A stretch of 64,000 nucleotides of DNA from Sphingomonas sinipercae (GCF_011302055.1 NZ_CP049871.1:330501-394500), one strand, 5' to 3'. Positions 17,978 through 26,756 are shown, counted from the stretch's first letter. Numbers and translations: made by a program. Notes: a model not told the origin generated them from the sequence alone.

Positions 17978-18181
17978 CTAGCGGCCGGCGCTGGCCATGA
18001 TCAGGATTAGCGCGACGATGACGATTGCGACCGCCTGGTACAGCACGCGCTTGCGCATCCATTGCTGCTGCGCTTCGCTGGACCCGGCCTTGCCGTTGGC
18101 CATTGCGACGACGCCGCGAACGAGCACGTAGGCAGTCGCCGCCATGGCGATCGCCAGCACGATGATGAGGAGGGTGGTCAT
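17978..18181 (-). CDS. Small HIG1-like twin transmembrane protein
   Basis: A 67-residue protein with two hydrophobic segments (TTLLIIVLAIAMAATAYVLV and LYQAVAIVIVALILIMA) joined by a basic loop with QQQWMRKRVLYQA. This matches the HIG1-like twin-transmembrane proteins of alphaproteobacteria, relatives of which associate with cytochrome oxidase in mitochondria. The role here is unknown. It sits directly against the adenosyltransferase gene with no spacer and 9 bases after gluQRS. Confidence 0.82.
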   Translation of the reverse strand: MTTLLIIVLAIAMAATAYVLVRGVVAMANGKAGSSEAQQQWMRKRVLYQAVAIVIVALILIMASAGR

Positions 18182-18190
18182 TGGCCCTAT

Positions 18191-19039
18191 TTAGGCGTCG
18201 GCGAGCCGAAAACCAGACGGCAGTAAGCCGGTAGTCAATCCGTCGGCCAATTCGCGGCCGTCCACGCCCGCTTCGCGCATCGCGGCGAGCGTCGGCGCCT
18301 GGTCGCGCTTGGCCAGCCGCCGGCCGTCGTCGTGAACGACGAGCTTGTGGTGGAGATAGGTCGGCTCCGGCAGTTCCAGCAGCAGCTGCAGCAGGCGCTG
18401 GATCGGCGTGGAAGGGCGCAGGTCGGCGCCGCGCACGACGAGCGTGACGCCGCTTGCGGCATCGTCGACGACGCAGGCCAGGTGGTAAGCGGCGGGGGCG
18501 TCCTTGCGGGCAAGGATGGCATCGCCGACGTCCGTTGCTTTGGCGCGGTGGATGCTGCCGTCCTGCTCGGCCCAGCCCGGTAGCGGACACCGTTCCAGCG
18601 CCCGGGCGCTGTCGAGCCGCCAGCTATGCGGCGTCGAAGCGCGTCTCTCCGGGTCGTCGGGCAGGCCGCGGCAGGTCCCGGGGTAATGGAGCCCGGGGTC
18701 GCCGTGCGGGGCGGCGGCGACCTGGACAATGTCCGCGCGGGTGCAAAAGCAGGGGTAGGCAAGTCCGTCCGCGCGCAGCCGGTCAAGCGCGTCGAGGTAA
18801 GCGGCCGCCCGCTGCGACTGGACGATCGCCGGCCCGTCCCAATCGAGCCCGAGCCAGCGCATGTCCTCTTGGATCCCATCAACGAATTCGGGACGGCTTC
18901 GAGTCTGGTCGAGGTCCTCGATCCGCAGCAGGAAGCGGCCGCCGGCACTCCGCGCCGCCGCGTGGCCCAAAACGGCGCTGTAGGCATGGCCGAGGTGAAG
19001 CCTGCCCGTTGGCGAGGGCGCGAAGCGGGACGTCAGCAT
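18191..19039 (-). CDS. gluQRS: Glutamyl-Q tRNA(Asp) synthetase GluQRS
   Basis: A 282-residue truncated glutamyl-tRNA synthetase that attaches glutamate to queuosine at position 34 of tRNA(Asp). It has the class I HIGH-type motif (FAPSPTGRLHLGHAYSA), LRIEDLDQTRSRPEF, the zinc-site Cys pair in AYPCFCTRADI with a later Tyr/Cys in LHYPGTCRGL, and the KMSKS-like RRLAKRD. It lacks the anticodon-binding domain of GltX, which fixes the assignment. It is the first gene of the nine-gene leftward operon; the 189-base gap to the divergent HNH gene should hold its promoter. Confidence 0.94.
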   Translation of the reverse strand: MLTSRFAPSPTGRLHLGHAYSAVLGHAAARSAGGRFLLRIEDLDQTRSRPEFVDGIQEDMRWLGLDWDGPAIVQSQRAAAYLDALDRLRADGLAYPCFCTRADIVQVAAAPHGDPGLHYPGTCRGLPDDPERRASTPHSWRLDSARALERCPLPGWAEQDGSIHRAKATDVGDAILARKDAPAAYHLACVVDDAASGVTLVVRGADLRPSTPIQRLLQLLLELPEPTYLHHKLVVHDDGRRLAKRDQAPTLAAMREAGVDGRELADGLTTGLLPSGFRLADA

Positions 19040-19228
19040 TTCACGCCCTTGCCGACATTGAGCACTTGACCGCGAGTCATCGAAAATGCTGTCATCACCT
19101 TGTCACGCCGGGTTGGCATCCGGTTGGTCACAAGGGAAGACGGGCCTGAACGGACCCATCTCCTCCTTGCGTGCGACAGGGCCGGAGAAATGTTCGTCGG
19201 GCAACGGACGAAAGGTCATTGCCCGCGC

Positions 19229-19795
19229 ATGTATCATCCCGAGGTCATTCGTCATCCCGAAAGCTGTCCGGCGCTGGTGCTCAACGCCGATTACACGCCT
19301 CTGTCTTATTATCCGCTGAGCCTTTGGCCGTGGCAGACGGCGGTCAAGGCGATGTTCCTGGAGCGGGTCGACGTGGTCGCCCATTACGAGCGCGAAGTAC
19401 ACAGCCCGAGCCGGGCGCTGAAACTGCCGTCCGTGATCGCGCTGCGCCAGTTCGTGAAGCCCAACGAATATCCGGCATTCACCCGGTTCAACCTGTTCCT
19501 TCGCGACCGCTTCCGCTGCGTGTTCTGCGGGTCGCCCCGCGAATTGACGTTCGATCACGTCATTCCGCGCTCGCAGGGCGGCCGGACGACCTGGGAAAAT
19601 GTTGCGACGGCCTGCGCCCCGTGCAACCTGCGCAAGGGCGGCCGAACGCCGCGCCAAGCCGGAATGCACATGGAGCGCGAGCCGATCCGCCCGACGAGCT
19701 GGCAATTGCAGGACCATGGGCGCGGCTTCCCGCCCAACTACCTGCACGAAACGTGGCGCGACTACCTGTATTGGGACATCGAGCTCGACCCGTAA
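19229..19795 (+). CDS. HNH endonuclease family protein
   Basis: A 188-residue protein. An N-terminal part (ALVLNADYTPLSYYPLSLWPW) typical of the alphaproteobacterial HNH family precedes the HNH core: CVFCG, then ELTFDHVIPRSQGGRTTWEN and CAPCNLRKG, giving the two Cys pairs of the structural zinc and the catalytic His. These stand-alone proteins are conserved in alphaproteobacteria and their role in DNA processing is unknown. I start at the ATG at 19229 because the family begins there; an open frame extends upstream to 19100. A weak promoter-like pair (TTGAGC at 19058, GAAAAT at 19082) lies upstream. Confidence 0.88.
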   Translation: MYHPEVIRHPESCPALVLNADYTPLSYYPLSLWPWQTAVKAMFLERVDVVAHYEREVHSPSRALKLPSVIALRQFVKPNEYPAFTRFNLFLRDRFRCVFCGSPRELTFDHVIPRSQGGRTTWENVATACAPCNLRKGGRTPRQAGMHMEREPIRPTSWQLQDHGRGFPPNYLHETWRDYLYWDIELDP

Positions 19796-19844
19796 TGGCG
19801 GCGAATTTATCCCGCCATTAACCATTATCGGCCAGACTGTGGGC

Positions 19845-20387
19845 ATGGATGCGCTATTTCTCCGTGATGCGGCAGATCAGCCGCGCCTGCTGATCATCGA
19901 GCCCAATCGCTCGTACCTCGGCGTGTTCGCGCGCCGGCTGGCGCCGTTCGGCTTCCGCATCGCCACTGCGCTCAACGTCCACGACGGGCTTGCCGAAATG
20001 CAGCGGATGCCGGTGGACCTGGTCCTGTGCGCGGTACGGATGCCGGGGACGGGCGGGATCGAGCTGGTCCGGATGCTCCGAGAGGATCCGGTGCAGCGCT
20101 ACCTTCCGGTGATCCTGCTCGGCGGCCGCTCCGACGGCGCTGACCTGATCAAGGCTTTCGATGCCGGCGCGGACGGAGTCATCCGCAAGCCGTTCGACTT
20201 TGCTGTCGTCGCCGCCCGGCTCCGGCGGGAAATCGACCGCTCCCACGCCATCGCCAGGCTGCGCGCCGACAATGCCGCGCTGGATGCCCGGATTACCAGC
20301 CGCGCCATCGAGCTTGGCGAATTGCGGGCCGCGCTTGCCGCCAGCGAAGCGGAACGCCGCCGGCTGGGCGTCGCCAACGCCGCTTAG
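19845..20387 (+). CDS. Degenerate receiver-domain (response-regulator-like) protein
   Basis: A 180-residue protein: a CheY-like receiver domain (about residues 14-130) and a C-terminal alpha-helical, probably coiled-coil tail. The phosphorylation site is broken: the position of the acceptor Asp is Ala63 (VLCAVRMPG), the acidic pair is Glu19-Pro20 (LLIIEPN), and the switch Thr/Ser is Gly93. Only Lys115 (VIRKPF) remains. It therefore cannot be phosphorylated in the usual way and may act as a constitutive protein-interaction module. No DNA-binding domain or histidine kinase is adjacent. The ATG at 19845 follows the HNH gene by 49 bases, and the end overlaps galU by 4. Confidence 0.85.
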   Translation: MDALFLRDAADQPRLLIIEPNRSYLGVFARRLAPFGFRIATALNVHDGLAEMQRMPVDLVLCAVRMPGTGGIELVRMLREDPVQRYLPVILLGGRSDGADLIKAFDAGADGVIRKPFDFAVVAARLRREIDRSHAIARLRADNAALDARITSRAIELGELRAALAASEAERRRLGVANAA

Positions 20388-21244
20388 CGGCGGGCGAGGA
20401 ACTCCCGCACTTTCGGCGCGACATCGTCCCGCTCCAGCGCCAGCGCGAGATTGGCGATGACGAAACCGGCAGCGCTGCCGCAATCGTGCCTTTCCCCGTC
20501 GAACAGGAAGCCGTGGAACGGCTGCTTGCCGATCAGCTTGGCCATCGCGTCGGTCAACTGGATTTCGCCGCCGGCGCCGGTTTCCTGCGCATCGAGTTCG
20601 CGCATGACTTCGGGCTGCAGGATGTAACGCCCCGGAAGCATCAGGTTCGACGGCGCGGTCCCGGGCGCGGGCTTTTCGACCAGGCCGCGGATTTCGGTCA
20701 GCCGGCCTTTCGTCTCGCCCGGATCGATGACTCCATATTGGTGGGTCTGGTCATCGGGCACTTCCAGCGCCGCCACGACGTTGCCACCGACCTGTTCGTA
20801 GGCCGCGACCATCTGCTTCAGGCAATTGGGCTTGCCCAGCATCAGCTCATCGGGAAGCAGCACCGCGAACGGCTCGTCGCCGACGATGTCGCGCGCGCAC
20901 CAGACCGCATGGCCAAGGCCGAGCGGCTGCTGCTGCCGGACCGAGACGAGCTCGCCGAAGCCGGTGCGTGACGGCGCGAGGGGGTCGAGGCTCTTGCCCT
21001 TGGACGCCATCGTCGTCTCAAGCTCGAACGCAATGTCGAAATAGTCGTCCAGACTGCCCTTGCCGCGGCCGGTGACGAAGATCAGCTGCTCGATGCCGGC
21101 CTCGCGCGCCTCATCGACCGCATATTGGATCAGCGGGCGATCGACGATCGTCAGCATTTCCTTGGGGGTGGCCTTGGTTGCCGGGAGCAAGCGGGTGCCC
21201 AGGCCGGCGACCGGGAAAACGGCTTTTCGAACGGGCTTGATCAT
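20384..21244 (-). CDS. galU: UTP-glucose-1-phosphate uridylyltransferase
   Basis: A 286-residue enzyme making UDP-glucose for polysaccharides and glycolipids. The N-terminal VFPVAGLGTRLLPATKATPKE is the nucleotide-binding signature, followed by IQYAVDEAREAGIEQLIFVTGRGK, GLGHAVWCAR, FAVLLPDELM, RGLVEKPAPG, PGRYILQPEV and GGEIQLTDAM. Length is normal. It overlaps the small lipoprotein gene by 4 bases and could feed the glycan genes elsewhere in the window. Confidence 0.97.
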   Translation of the reverse strand: MIKPVRKAVFPVAGLGTRLLPATKATPKEMLTIVDRPLIQYAVDEAREAGIEQLIFVTGRGKGSLDDYFDIAFELETTMASKGKSLDPLAPSRTGFGELVSVRQQQPLGLGHAVWCARDIVGDEPFAVLLPDELMLGKPNCLKQMVAAYEQVGGNVVAALEVPDDQTHQYGVIDPGETKGRLTEIRGLVEKPAPGTAPSNLMLPGRYILQPEVMRELDAQETGAGGEIQLTDAMAKLIGKQPFHGFLFDGERHDCGSAAGFVIANLALALERDDVAPKVREFLARR

Positions 21245-21561
21245 GTTGGCTTGACGGGTCCTTCGGCACTGGCGCTCGCGTCATCGTCCTGCGTTTCGAC
21301 CGGGGCGTCCGGCGCACCGCCGTTGGGCGGCGGCAGGTCGAAGCGGTCGCTTGCCCGCGGCGCGGACTTGCGCATCAGTTCGTCGACGCGGTCGGGGTCG
21401 GCGTAGGCAGGCGGGGTGAGCAATTGGTTCGGGGTCGGGACGACGTGCGCCATCAGCGGCTTGACCGGCAGCTTCTGGCCCGGCCCGGGGCGAAGCTCGG
21501 ACGACTTGCCGCAGGCCGCCAGCAACAGCGGAAATACGGCGATGACGATGGCGCGTCGCAT
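21241..21561 (-). CDS. Small lipoprotein of unknown function
   Basis: A 106-residue protein with a lipoprotein signal peptide (MRRAIVIAVFPLLLAACGK; lipobox LAAC). The mature part is Pro, Asp and Ala rich, with KPLMAHVVPTPNQLLTPPAYADPDRVDEL and a charged tail, and has no catalytic features. In other sphingomonads, as I recall, a similar small lipoprotein lies between argH and lysA, divergent from tlpA. Here galU follows it and argH and lysA are absent, so a local rearrangement is possible. Confidence 0.7.
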   Translation of the reverse strand: MRRAIVIAVFPLLLAACGKSSELRPGPGQKLPVKPLMAHVVPTPNQLLTPPAYADPDRVDELMRKSAPRASDRFDLPPPNGGAPDAPVETQDDDASASAEGPVKPT

Positions 21562-21639
21562 AGTTGAAGCGCGTAGCCGCTCGGCGGCGGCGGTTCCAGC
21601 CCGCTTGCGGCGGATGGCAGCGCCAACTAATCGCCGGCC

Positions 21640-22221
21640 ATGGCCAATCGCACCTTCCTCCTCCTGCTTGCTGCTTCACTTTCGCTCGCCGGGTGCGGAC
21701 GGCAGGGCGAAGGCGATCAGGGCGAACCGCAGGCGGAGGTGCCGGCGAAGGGCGCCGACCGCAGCCAGGCCGGAAAGCCCATTCCCGATACGGAGCTTCG
21801 TAACGCGGATGACGAGGCGGCGACGCTGCAGGAGGCGTCGGGGCAACCGCTGCTCGTCAATTTGTGGGCGACCTGGTGCGCGCCGTGTGTCAAGGAACTG
21901 CCGACGCTCGACGCGCTCAGCCGGCGACCGGGCGCGCCCAGGGTCGTTGCCGTTTCACAGGACATGGGGCCGCGCACGTCGGTCGAGGCGTTCCTCGACA
22001 AGGCCGGGGTCAAGGATCTGGAACGCTGGCACGACCCGAAGATGAGCCTGTCAGGCGCGCTCAATGCACAAGTGCTGCCGACGACCATCCTTTACGATTC
22101 GAACGGGCGGGAGGTGTGGCGCTTTATCGGCGACCTCGACTGGACCAGCGCGCAGGCGGCTAAGCTGCTGGCCGAGGCTCCTGCCGCCGCCGGCCCAGGC
22201 CGAGCAGCCGGCCGTCGATAG
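21640..22221 (+). CDS. TlpA-like thioredoxin-fold lipoprotein
   Basis: A 193-residue periplasmic thiol-disulfide protein anchored as a lipoprotein (signal LLLLAASLSLAGC). The thioredoxin active site is WATWCAPCVKELP, and the cis-proline motif is QVLPTTILYD. Members reduce disulfides in cytochrome c or copper-site assembly. It is divergent from the small lipoprotein, and its last 62 bases overlap the convergent EamA transporter on paper; with the EamA stop at 22160, the shared DNA encodes the Ala/Gly/Arg-rich tail of TlpA. Confidence 0.9.
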   Translation: MANRTFLLLLAASLSLAGCGRQGEGDQGEPQAEVPAKGADRSQAGKPIPDTELRNADDEAATLQEASGQPLLVNLWATWCAPCVKELPTLDALSRRPGAPRVVAVSQDMGPRTSVEAFLDKAGVKDLERWHDPKMSLSGALNAQVLPTTILYDSNGREVWRFIGDLDWTSAQAAKLLAEAPAAAGPGRAAGRR

Positions 22222-23077
22222 CGGCGAGCCCGAAAGCAATCAGGCCAAGGCCGAGGAAATCGCGAGCGGCGATCGTTTCGTGAAGGAACAGCCACCCGAG
22301 CAGGATCGCGACCGGAGGCACGAGCAGGGTCACCAGCAAGGCGTTGGTCGCCCCGGCCCGGTCGATCAGTCGGAAATAGAGCACGTAGCCGAGCGCGCTG
22401 CACACGACGGCTAGAGCGACGATGGCGCCCAGGGCAGCGGCGGACGGCATCGGCTGCAGCCAGGGCCGGTCGACGAGTAAGGCAAGCGGCAGCATCAGCA
22501 GGGCCCCGGCGGTGAGCTGGCCGGTGCTGACGGCGAGCGGCGAAATGCCCTGGCGGCGGTAACGCCGCGCCCAGACCCCGGCGAGCGCATAGGAGAAGGC
22601 GGCCGTGAGGCAGGCGATTTCGGCGAGGCTGTCGCTGCCCAGCGAGGCGAGCAGGTCGGGGCCGATCATCAGCGCCACGCCGCCAAAACCAAGCAGGACG
22701 CCGGCAACCTTGCGCGGGCTCATCCGCTCGTCGTCGGTGAACAGGTGGGCGACGACGACGCCCCAGATCGGCGTGGTCGCGTTGAGGATCGACGCGAGCC
22801 CGGCGGCGATGTGCGTTTGCCCCCAGCCAAACAGGGTGAACGGGATGGCGTTGTTGAGCAGCGCGAGCAACAGCATCGATGCCCAAGCGCTTCCCGGCAG
22901 GCCAAGCTTGCCGCCGCGCCACAGGACGTAGGCCCACAGCGCAACCGCCGCGAAGGACAGGCGCAGGAACACATACGTGAACGGCGGCACTTCGCGGACG
23001 GCGACGCTGATGAAGAAGAAAGCCGCGCCCCAGACAATCGCCAGGAACAGCAGGATCGCCCAGTCGGCGCGGTTCAT
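22160..23077 (-). CDS. DMT superfamily (EamA) transporter
   Basis: A 305-residue permease with ten hydrophobic segments and the two EamA repeats (WAILLFLAIVWGAAFFFI and AEIACLTAAFSYALAGVWA). FTLFGWGQTHIAAGLASIL and the second-repeat SALGYVLYFRLIDRAGAT are family hallmarks. The substrate is not predictable; members export amino acids, sugars or metabolites. I start at the MNRADW methionine because family members begin there. In-frame ATGs at 23092 and 23167 would lengthen it, and none has a clear ribosome binding site. It lies 164 bases after dapD. Confidence 0.88.
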   Translation of the reverse strand: MNRADWAILLFLAIVWGAAFFFISVAVREVPPFTYVFLRLSFAAVALWAYVLWRGGKLGLPGSAWASMLLLALLNNAIPFTLFGWGQTHIAAGLASILNATTPIWGVVVAHLFTDDERMSPRKVAGVLLGFGGVALMIGPDLLASLGSDSLAEIACLTAAFSYALAGVWARRYRRQGISPLAVSTGQLTAGALLMLPLALLVDRPWLQPMPSAAALGAIVALAVVCSALGYVLYFRLIDRAGATNALLVTLLVPPVAILLGWLFLHETIAARDFLGLGLIAFGLAAIDGRLLGLGRRRQEPRPAA

Positions 23078-23241
23078 GACGGAGCGGATCATCGGCACCG
23101 GATAGCCGGCGGTTGCCGCCGCCGCATCCTGAAGCTTGCGGCTAAAGCCGTGCCGATGAACCGTCATCCATGGCGGATATCAAAGGCATGGGCGGCCCGG
23201 CCAACAAATGCTGGCGCGAAGCCGATAAGGCCGGCTTATGC

Positions 23242-24063
23242 TCAGTCGCGCAGCAGTTCGTTGATGCTGGTCTTCGAACGCGTGCGCTCGTCGACTCGCT
23301 TGACTATCACCGCGCAGGCCAGCGACGGTCCGCCGCTGCTTCCGGGCATCGCGCCGGGCACGACCACCGAATAGGCCGGGACGCGCCCGTACATCACCTC
23401 GCCCGTGGCCCGGTCGACGATCCTGGTCGAAGCGCCCAGGAACACGCCCATCGACAGCACCGACCCTTCCTCGACGACCACGCCTTCGGCGACTTCGGAA
23501 CGCGCGCCGATGAAGCAATTGTCCTCGATGATCACCGGCCCGGCCTGAAGCGGCTCAAGCACCCCGCCGATCCCCGCGCCGCCGGAAATGTGGACGTTGC
23601 GGCCGATCTGCGCGCAGCTGCCGACCGTCGCCCAGGTGTCGACCATCGTGCCTTCGCCAACATAAGCGCCGATGTTGACGAAGCTGGGCATCAGCACTGC
23701 GCCCGGCGCGATGTAGGCGCCGCGGCGAACGATGGCGCCGGGCACGGCGCGAAAGGCCGCGGCCTTGAACTCCGCTTCGCTCCAGCCGGCGAACTTCGAG
23801 GGCACCTTGTCCCACCAATTGGCGCCGCCCGGGCCGCCCGAAATCGCCTCCATCGGGTTGAGCCGGAACGACAGCAGCACGGCTTTTTTGAGCCACTGGT
23901 GCACCTGCCATCCATCGCCGGCCTTTTCGGCGATCCGTACTTCGCCGCTGTCGAGCGCGGCCAGCGCGGCCTCGACCGCATCGCGGACCTCGGCGTTCGA
24001 ACCGTCGAGCGTTTCGCGCTCGTCCCAGGCGCGGTCGATGACCTGTTCAAGCTGTGCGTTCAT
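23242..24063 (-). CDS. dapD: Tetrahydrodipicolinate N-succinyltransferase
   Basis: A 273-residue enzyme of the succinylase branch of lysine and diaminopimelate synthesis. The N-terminal helical part is followed by a left-handed beta-helix of hexapeptide repeats ([22 protein letters not shown] and on), with [14 protein letters not shown] and [15 protein letters not shown]. The tail [13 protein letters not shown] is typical. I chose the MNAQLEQVI start. An in-frame ATG at 24123 would add twenty residues. It overlaps the HAD nucleotidase by 17 bases. Confidence 0.96.
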   Translation of the reverse strand: MNAQLEQVIDRAWDERETLDGSNAEVRDAVEAALAALDSGEVRIAEKAGDGWQVHQWLKKAVLLSFRLNPMEAISGGPGGANWWDKVPSKFAGWSEAEFKAAAFRAVPGAIVRRGAYIAPGAVLMPSFVNIGAYVGEGTMVDTWATVGSCAQIGRNVHISGGAGIGGVLEPLQAGPVIIEDNCFIGARSEVAEGVVVEEGSVLSMGVFLGASTRIVDRATGEVMYGRVPAYSVVVPGAMPGSSGGPSLACAVIVKRVDERTRSKTSINELLRD

Positions 24064-24730
24064 CATCGTCCCCAATGATCGTTTCGAGCCAGGCGCCGAC
24101 TTCGGCGATGCGGTGGTCGACATGCTCCGGCGTGTATCCGTGGCTGCCGCGTTCCGAGCCGTTGTCGACCCAGACCGTGGTCATCCCCAGATCCTTAGCG
24201 GGCTTCAAATTCTGCGCCATGTCTTCGACCATCAATGCCGCCGCCGGATCGATCGCGTAGCGCGCGCAAATGAGGTCATAGCCGTGGCGGTTGGGCTTGG
24301 GCCGAAGCTCGCTGGCGTGGATGTCGTGAAGCTCGTCGAAATGGCCGTGGATGCCGATCGCTTCGAGCACGCGGCGCGCATAAGGGCCGTCGCCATTGGT
24401 GAAGACGAACTTGCGGCCGGGCAGGCGATCGAGCGCGGCGGCGAGTCGGCGGTCCTCGCTGACCCTGTCCAAGGCAATGTCGTGGACGTCGTCAAGGAAG
24501 TCGTGCGGATCGACGCCATGTTCCTCCATCAATCCGGCGAGCGTGGTCCCGTGCTTGTGGAAGTGGCCCTTCTGCACCCGCCGCGCCTCGACCGGATCGC
24601 AGCCGAGCAAGCGCTGGATATAAGCGCCCATGCGCTCGTCGATGAGCGCGAACAGCCCGGTCGACGCCGGGTACAGGCAATTGTCGAGATCGAAGATCCA
24701 GTCTCGAACATGGGCAAAGCGGGCGTCCAT
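24047..24730 (-). CDS. HAD-superfamily pyrimidine 5'-nucleotidase
   Basis: A 227-residue phosphatase. The motif I sequence [12 protein letters not shown] holds the nucleophile and acid Asp residues; motif II is FVFTNGDG, motif III the Lys in [10 protein letters not shown], and motif [20 protein letters not shown]-type starts with this layout are the pyrimidine 5'-nucleotidase subgroup (SDT1/YjjG-like), which dephosphorylates nucleotides such as UMP. It lies between sufA (24 bases) and dapD (17-base overlap), so may belong to the suf transcript. Confidence 0.88.
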   Translation of the reverse strand: MDARFAHVRDWIFDLDNCLYPASTGLFALIDERMGAYIQRLLGCDPVEARRVQKGHFHKHGTTLAGLMEEHGVDPHDFLDDVHDIALDRVSEDRRLAAALDRLPGRKFVFTNGDGPYARRVLEAIGIHGHFDELHDIHASELRPKPNRHGYDLICARYAIDPAAALMVEDMAQNLKPAKDLGMTTVWVDNGSERGSHGYTPEHVDHRIAEVGAWLETIIGDDDERTA

Positions 24731-24754
24731 CGACGGCGCGCTAGACGCTTTGGT

Positions 24755-25114
24755 TCAGACGGTGAAGCTCTCGCCGCAACCGCAGGCACCCTTGGCGTTG
24801 GGATTCTCGAACACGAAGCCGGCGGTGAAGTCGTCCTCGCGCCAGTCCATAACGCTGCCAATCAGATAGAGGACCGATGCGCCGTCCACGTAAAAGGTGC
24901 CGCCGGGCGTTTCGATCTTCTCGTCAAAAGCGATTTCGTCGGTCACATAGTCGACGGAGTAAGCAAGGCCGGAGCAGCCGCGGCGCGGGGTCGACAGCTT
25001 GACGCCGATCGCGTCGGCCGGGGCGCGCGCCATCAGGTCGGCGATGCGCTGCTCCGCCGATTGCGTGAGCGTGATCGCGGCCGGGCGGGCGCGGACCTTG
25101 CTGTGCTCGTTCAT
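24755..25114 (-). CDS. sufA: A-type iron-sulfur carrier (SufA/ErpA/IscA family)
   Basis: A 119-residue Fe-S carrier. The three cluster-binding cysteines are visible: one in RRGCSGLAY and two in the C-terminal GACGCGESF. It starts MNEHSKVRARPAAITLT; I chose the ATG at 25114, which forms an ATGA overlap with the end of the sufT-like gene. Placement at the end of the suf cluster supports a role in loading clusters from the SufBCD scaffold into target proteins. Confidence 0.93.
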   Translation of the reverse strand: MNEHSKVRARPAAITLTQSAEQRIADLMARAPADAIGVKLSTPRRGCSGLAYSVDYVTDEIAFDEKIETPGGTFYVDGASVLYLIGSVMDWREDDFTAGFVFENPNAKGACGCGESFTV

Positions 25115-25572
25115 AACATTCCCAGTTCTAGGCGCGCTTCGTCGCTCATCTTCGCCGGGTCCCATGGCGGTTCCCAGACCAGCTTCACTTCGGCATCACG
25201 GATGCCCAGAACGCCAAGGACTCGAAGCTCGACTTCCTGCGGCATCGATTCCGCGACCGGGCAATGCGGGGTCGTCAAGGTCATGGTGACGACCGCGTCG
25301 CCATCCTCGCTGATGTCGACGTCGTAGATCAGGCCGAGCTCGTAAATGTCGACGGGAATCTCGGGATCGTAGATCGATTTCAATGCCTCGATCACGCGCT
25401 CCTTCAGCTCCTCGTTGCCGGCCGGCAGCGCGGTTTCGGTTTCGCCGGCCAGGAAGCCGGTCAGATAGTCGCGCTTGCGTTCGAAGGTTTCAGCGGGGCT
25501 TTCGACACGCGCCCGCGGCGGCGGCGTGACCGCCTCCACTTGCTCGACCTCGATCCGGCGTTCCTCGTTCAT
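25111..25572 (-). CDS. sufT: SufT/MIP18 (DUF59) family Fe-S assembly protein
   Basis: A 153-residue protein. The DUF59 core covers about residues 56-150: VIEALKSIYDPEIPVDIYEL, GLIYDV, TMTLTTPHCPVAESMP with the conserved Cys, and VWEPPWDPAKMSDEAR. The first 50 residues are charged and Pro rich, as in alphaproteobacterial SufT. SufT-type proteins help mature [4Fe-4S] enzymes. It overlaps sufS and sufA by 4 bases each. Confidence 0.93.
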   Translation of the reverse strand: MNEERRIEVEQVEAVTPPPRARVESPAETFERKRDYLTGFLAGETETALPAGNEELKERVIEALKSIYDPEIPVDIYELGLIYDVDISEDGDAVVTMTLTTPHCPVAESMPQEVELRVLGVLGIRDAEVKLVWEPPWDPAKMSDEARLELGML

Positions 25573-26723
25573 CCGAAAATCCGTTTCACTTGTTCAATAC
25601 CGCGGACCAGCGCGGCGATGTCGGTACTGTCGCTGTGCGCCGCAAAGCTCGCCCGCGCCGTTGCCGGCACGCCCAGCCAGTCCATCAGCGGCTGCGCGCA
25701 ATGGTGGCCGGCGCGAACCGCGACGCCCGCATCATCCAATATGGTGGCGGTATCGTGCGGATGCACCCCGTCGACGTTGAAGCTGACGATGCCCGCAGAC
25801 TCTTCGGGGCCGTAGAGCGTCACGCCGCCAATCGCGCGCAAGGCGTCGCGGCATTCGGCGCCGAGCGCTGCTTCATGCGCTTGAATCTTCTCCATGCCGA
25901 TGCCCTGCGCCCAGTCGATTGCGGCGTGCAGGCCGATGGCGCCGACGATATGCGGCGTTCCCGCCTCGAACCGTGCTGGCGCGCCGAGATAGGTGGTTTC
26001 GGCGAAGGTCACGCGGTCGATCATCGCCCCGCCGCCTTGCCACGGCGGCATCGAGCCCAGCAGGTCGGCGCGGCCCCACAAGGCCCCGATTCCGGTCGGG
26101 CCGTAGAGCTTGTGGCCGGAAAAGGCATAGAAGTCGCAGCCAAGCTCGGCGACCTTCACCGGCAGGCGCGGCACCGCCTGGCACCCGTCGAGCAGCAGCA
26201 GCGCGTCCTTCGAATGGGCGATCTCAGCCGCCCGGCGGGTGTCGAGCACGCTCCCAAGCGCGTTGGACACGTGGGCGAAGGCGACGACCAAATGCTCGCT
26301 GCTGATCATCTCCGCGGCGGCGTCGAGGTCGACCTGCCCGTCGGCGGTCAGCGGCACCGCGTCGACCTGGAAGCCGGCGAGCTGCCACGGGACGATGTTG
26401 CTGTGATGCTCCAGCGTCGACACCAGCACGCGCCGGCGCCCGGCGCGGGGCAGCGAATAAGCGACCAGGTTGATCGCCTCCGTCGCGCCGCGCGTGAAGA
26501 CCAGCTCGTCCGCCTTGCCGCCGATCAGCCCGGCGGCGGCGGCGCGGGCGGCTTCGTAGCGGTCGGTCATTGTCGACGAGCGCTGGTAAACGCCGCGGTG
26601 CACCGTGGCATAATCGGCGCCGTAAGCTTGGGCGATTGCGTCGATCACCGCCTGCGGCTTTTGCGCGGTCGCGGCGCTGTCCAAATAATGCCAGTCGGCG
26701 ATGCCCGGAAACTGGTCGCGCAC
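25569..26723 (-). CDS. sufS: Cysteine desulfurase SufS
   Basis: A 384-residue PLP enzyme that takes sulfur from cysteine for cluster assembly. YLDSAATAQKP, TRGATEAINLVA, FYAFSGHKLYGPTGIGALWG (PLP lysine) and RAGHHCAQPLM (persulfide Cys) are intact. The only in-frame start is GTG at 26723, 33 bases past sufD, giving VRDQFPGIADWHY, slightly short for the family. An ATG overlapping the sufD stop at 26758-26760 lies in another frame and hits a stop after 11 codons. A one-base deletion there would make it in frame, so either a GTG start or a small frameshift is possible. Confidence 0.93.
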   Translation of the reverse strand: MRDQFPGIADWHYLDSAATAQKPQAVIDAIAQAYGADYATVHRGVYQRSSTMTDRYEAARAAAAGLIGGKADELVFTRGATEAINLVAYSLPRAGRRRVLVSTLEHHSNIVPWQLAGFQVDAVPLTADGQVDLDAAAEMISSEHLVVAFAHVSNALGSVLDTRRAAEIAHSKDALLLLDGCQAVPRLPVKVAELGCDFYAFSGHKLYGPTGIGALWGRADLLGSMPPWQGGGAMIDRVTFAETTYLGAPARFEAGTPHIVGAIGLHAAIDWAQGIGMEKIQAHEAALGAECRDALRAIGGVTLYGPEESAGIVSFNVDGVHPHDTATILDDAGVAVRAGHHCAQPLMDWLGVPATARASFAAHSDSTDIAALVRGIEQVKRIFG

Positions 26724-26756
26724 GTTAAGGGACGATTTGGATTCGGGTTGGCGCGT

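Noticed and set aside
19040..19228. Extra N-terminus of the HNH protein starting at 19100
   Set aside because: The extra 43 residues show no family similarity and overlap the likely promoter region, so the ATG at 19229 is preferred.
21241..21561. Deletion of argH and lysA next to the small lipoprotein
   Set aside because: My recollection that these genes flank such lipoproteins in sphingomonads cannot be checked here, and the genes may simply be elsewhere.
23168..23241. Coding potential in the gap between the EamA transporter and dapD
   Set aside because: The gap holds only the upstream extension of the EamA frame and no ribosome binding site or conserved frame.
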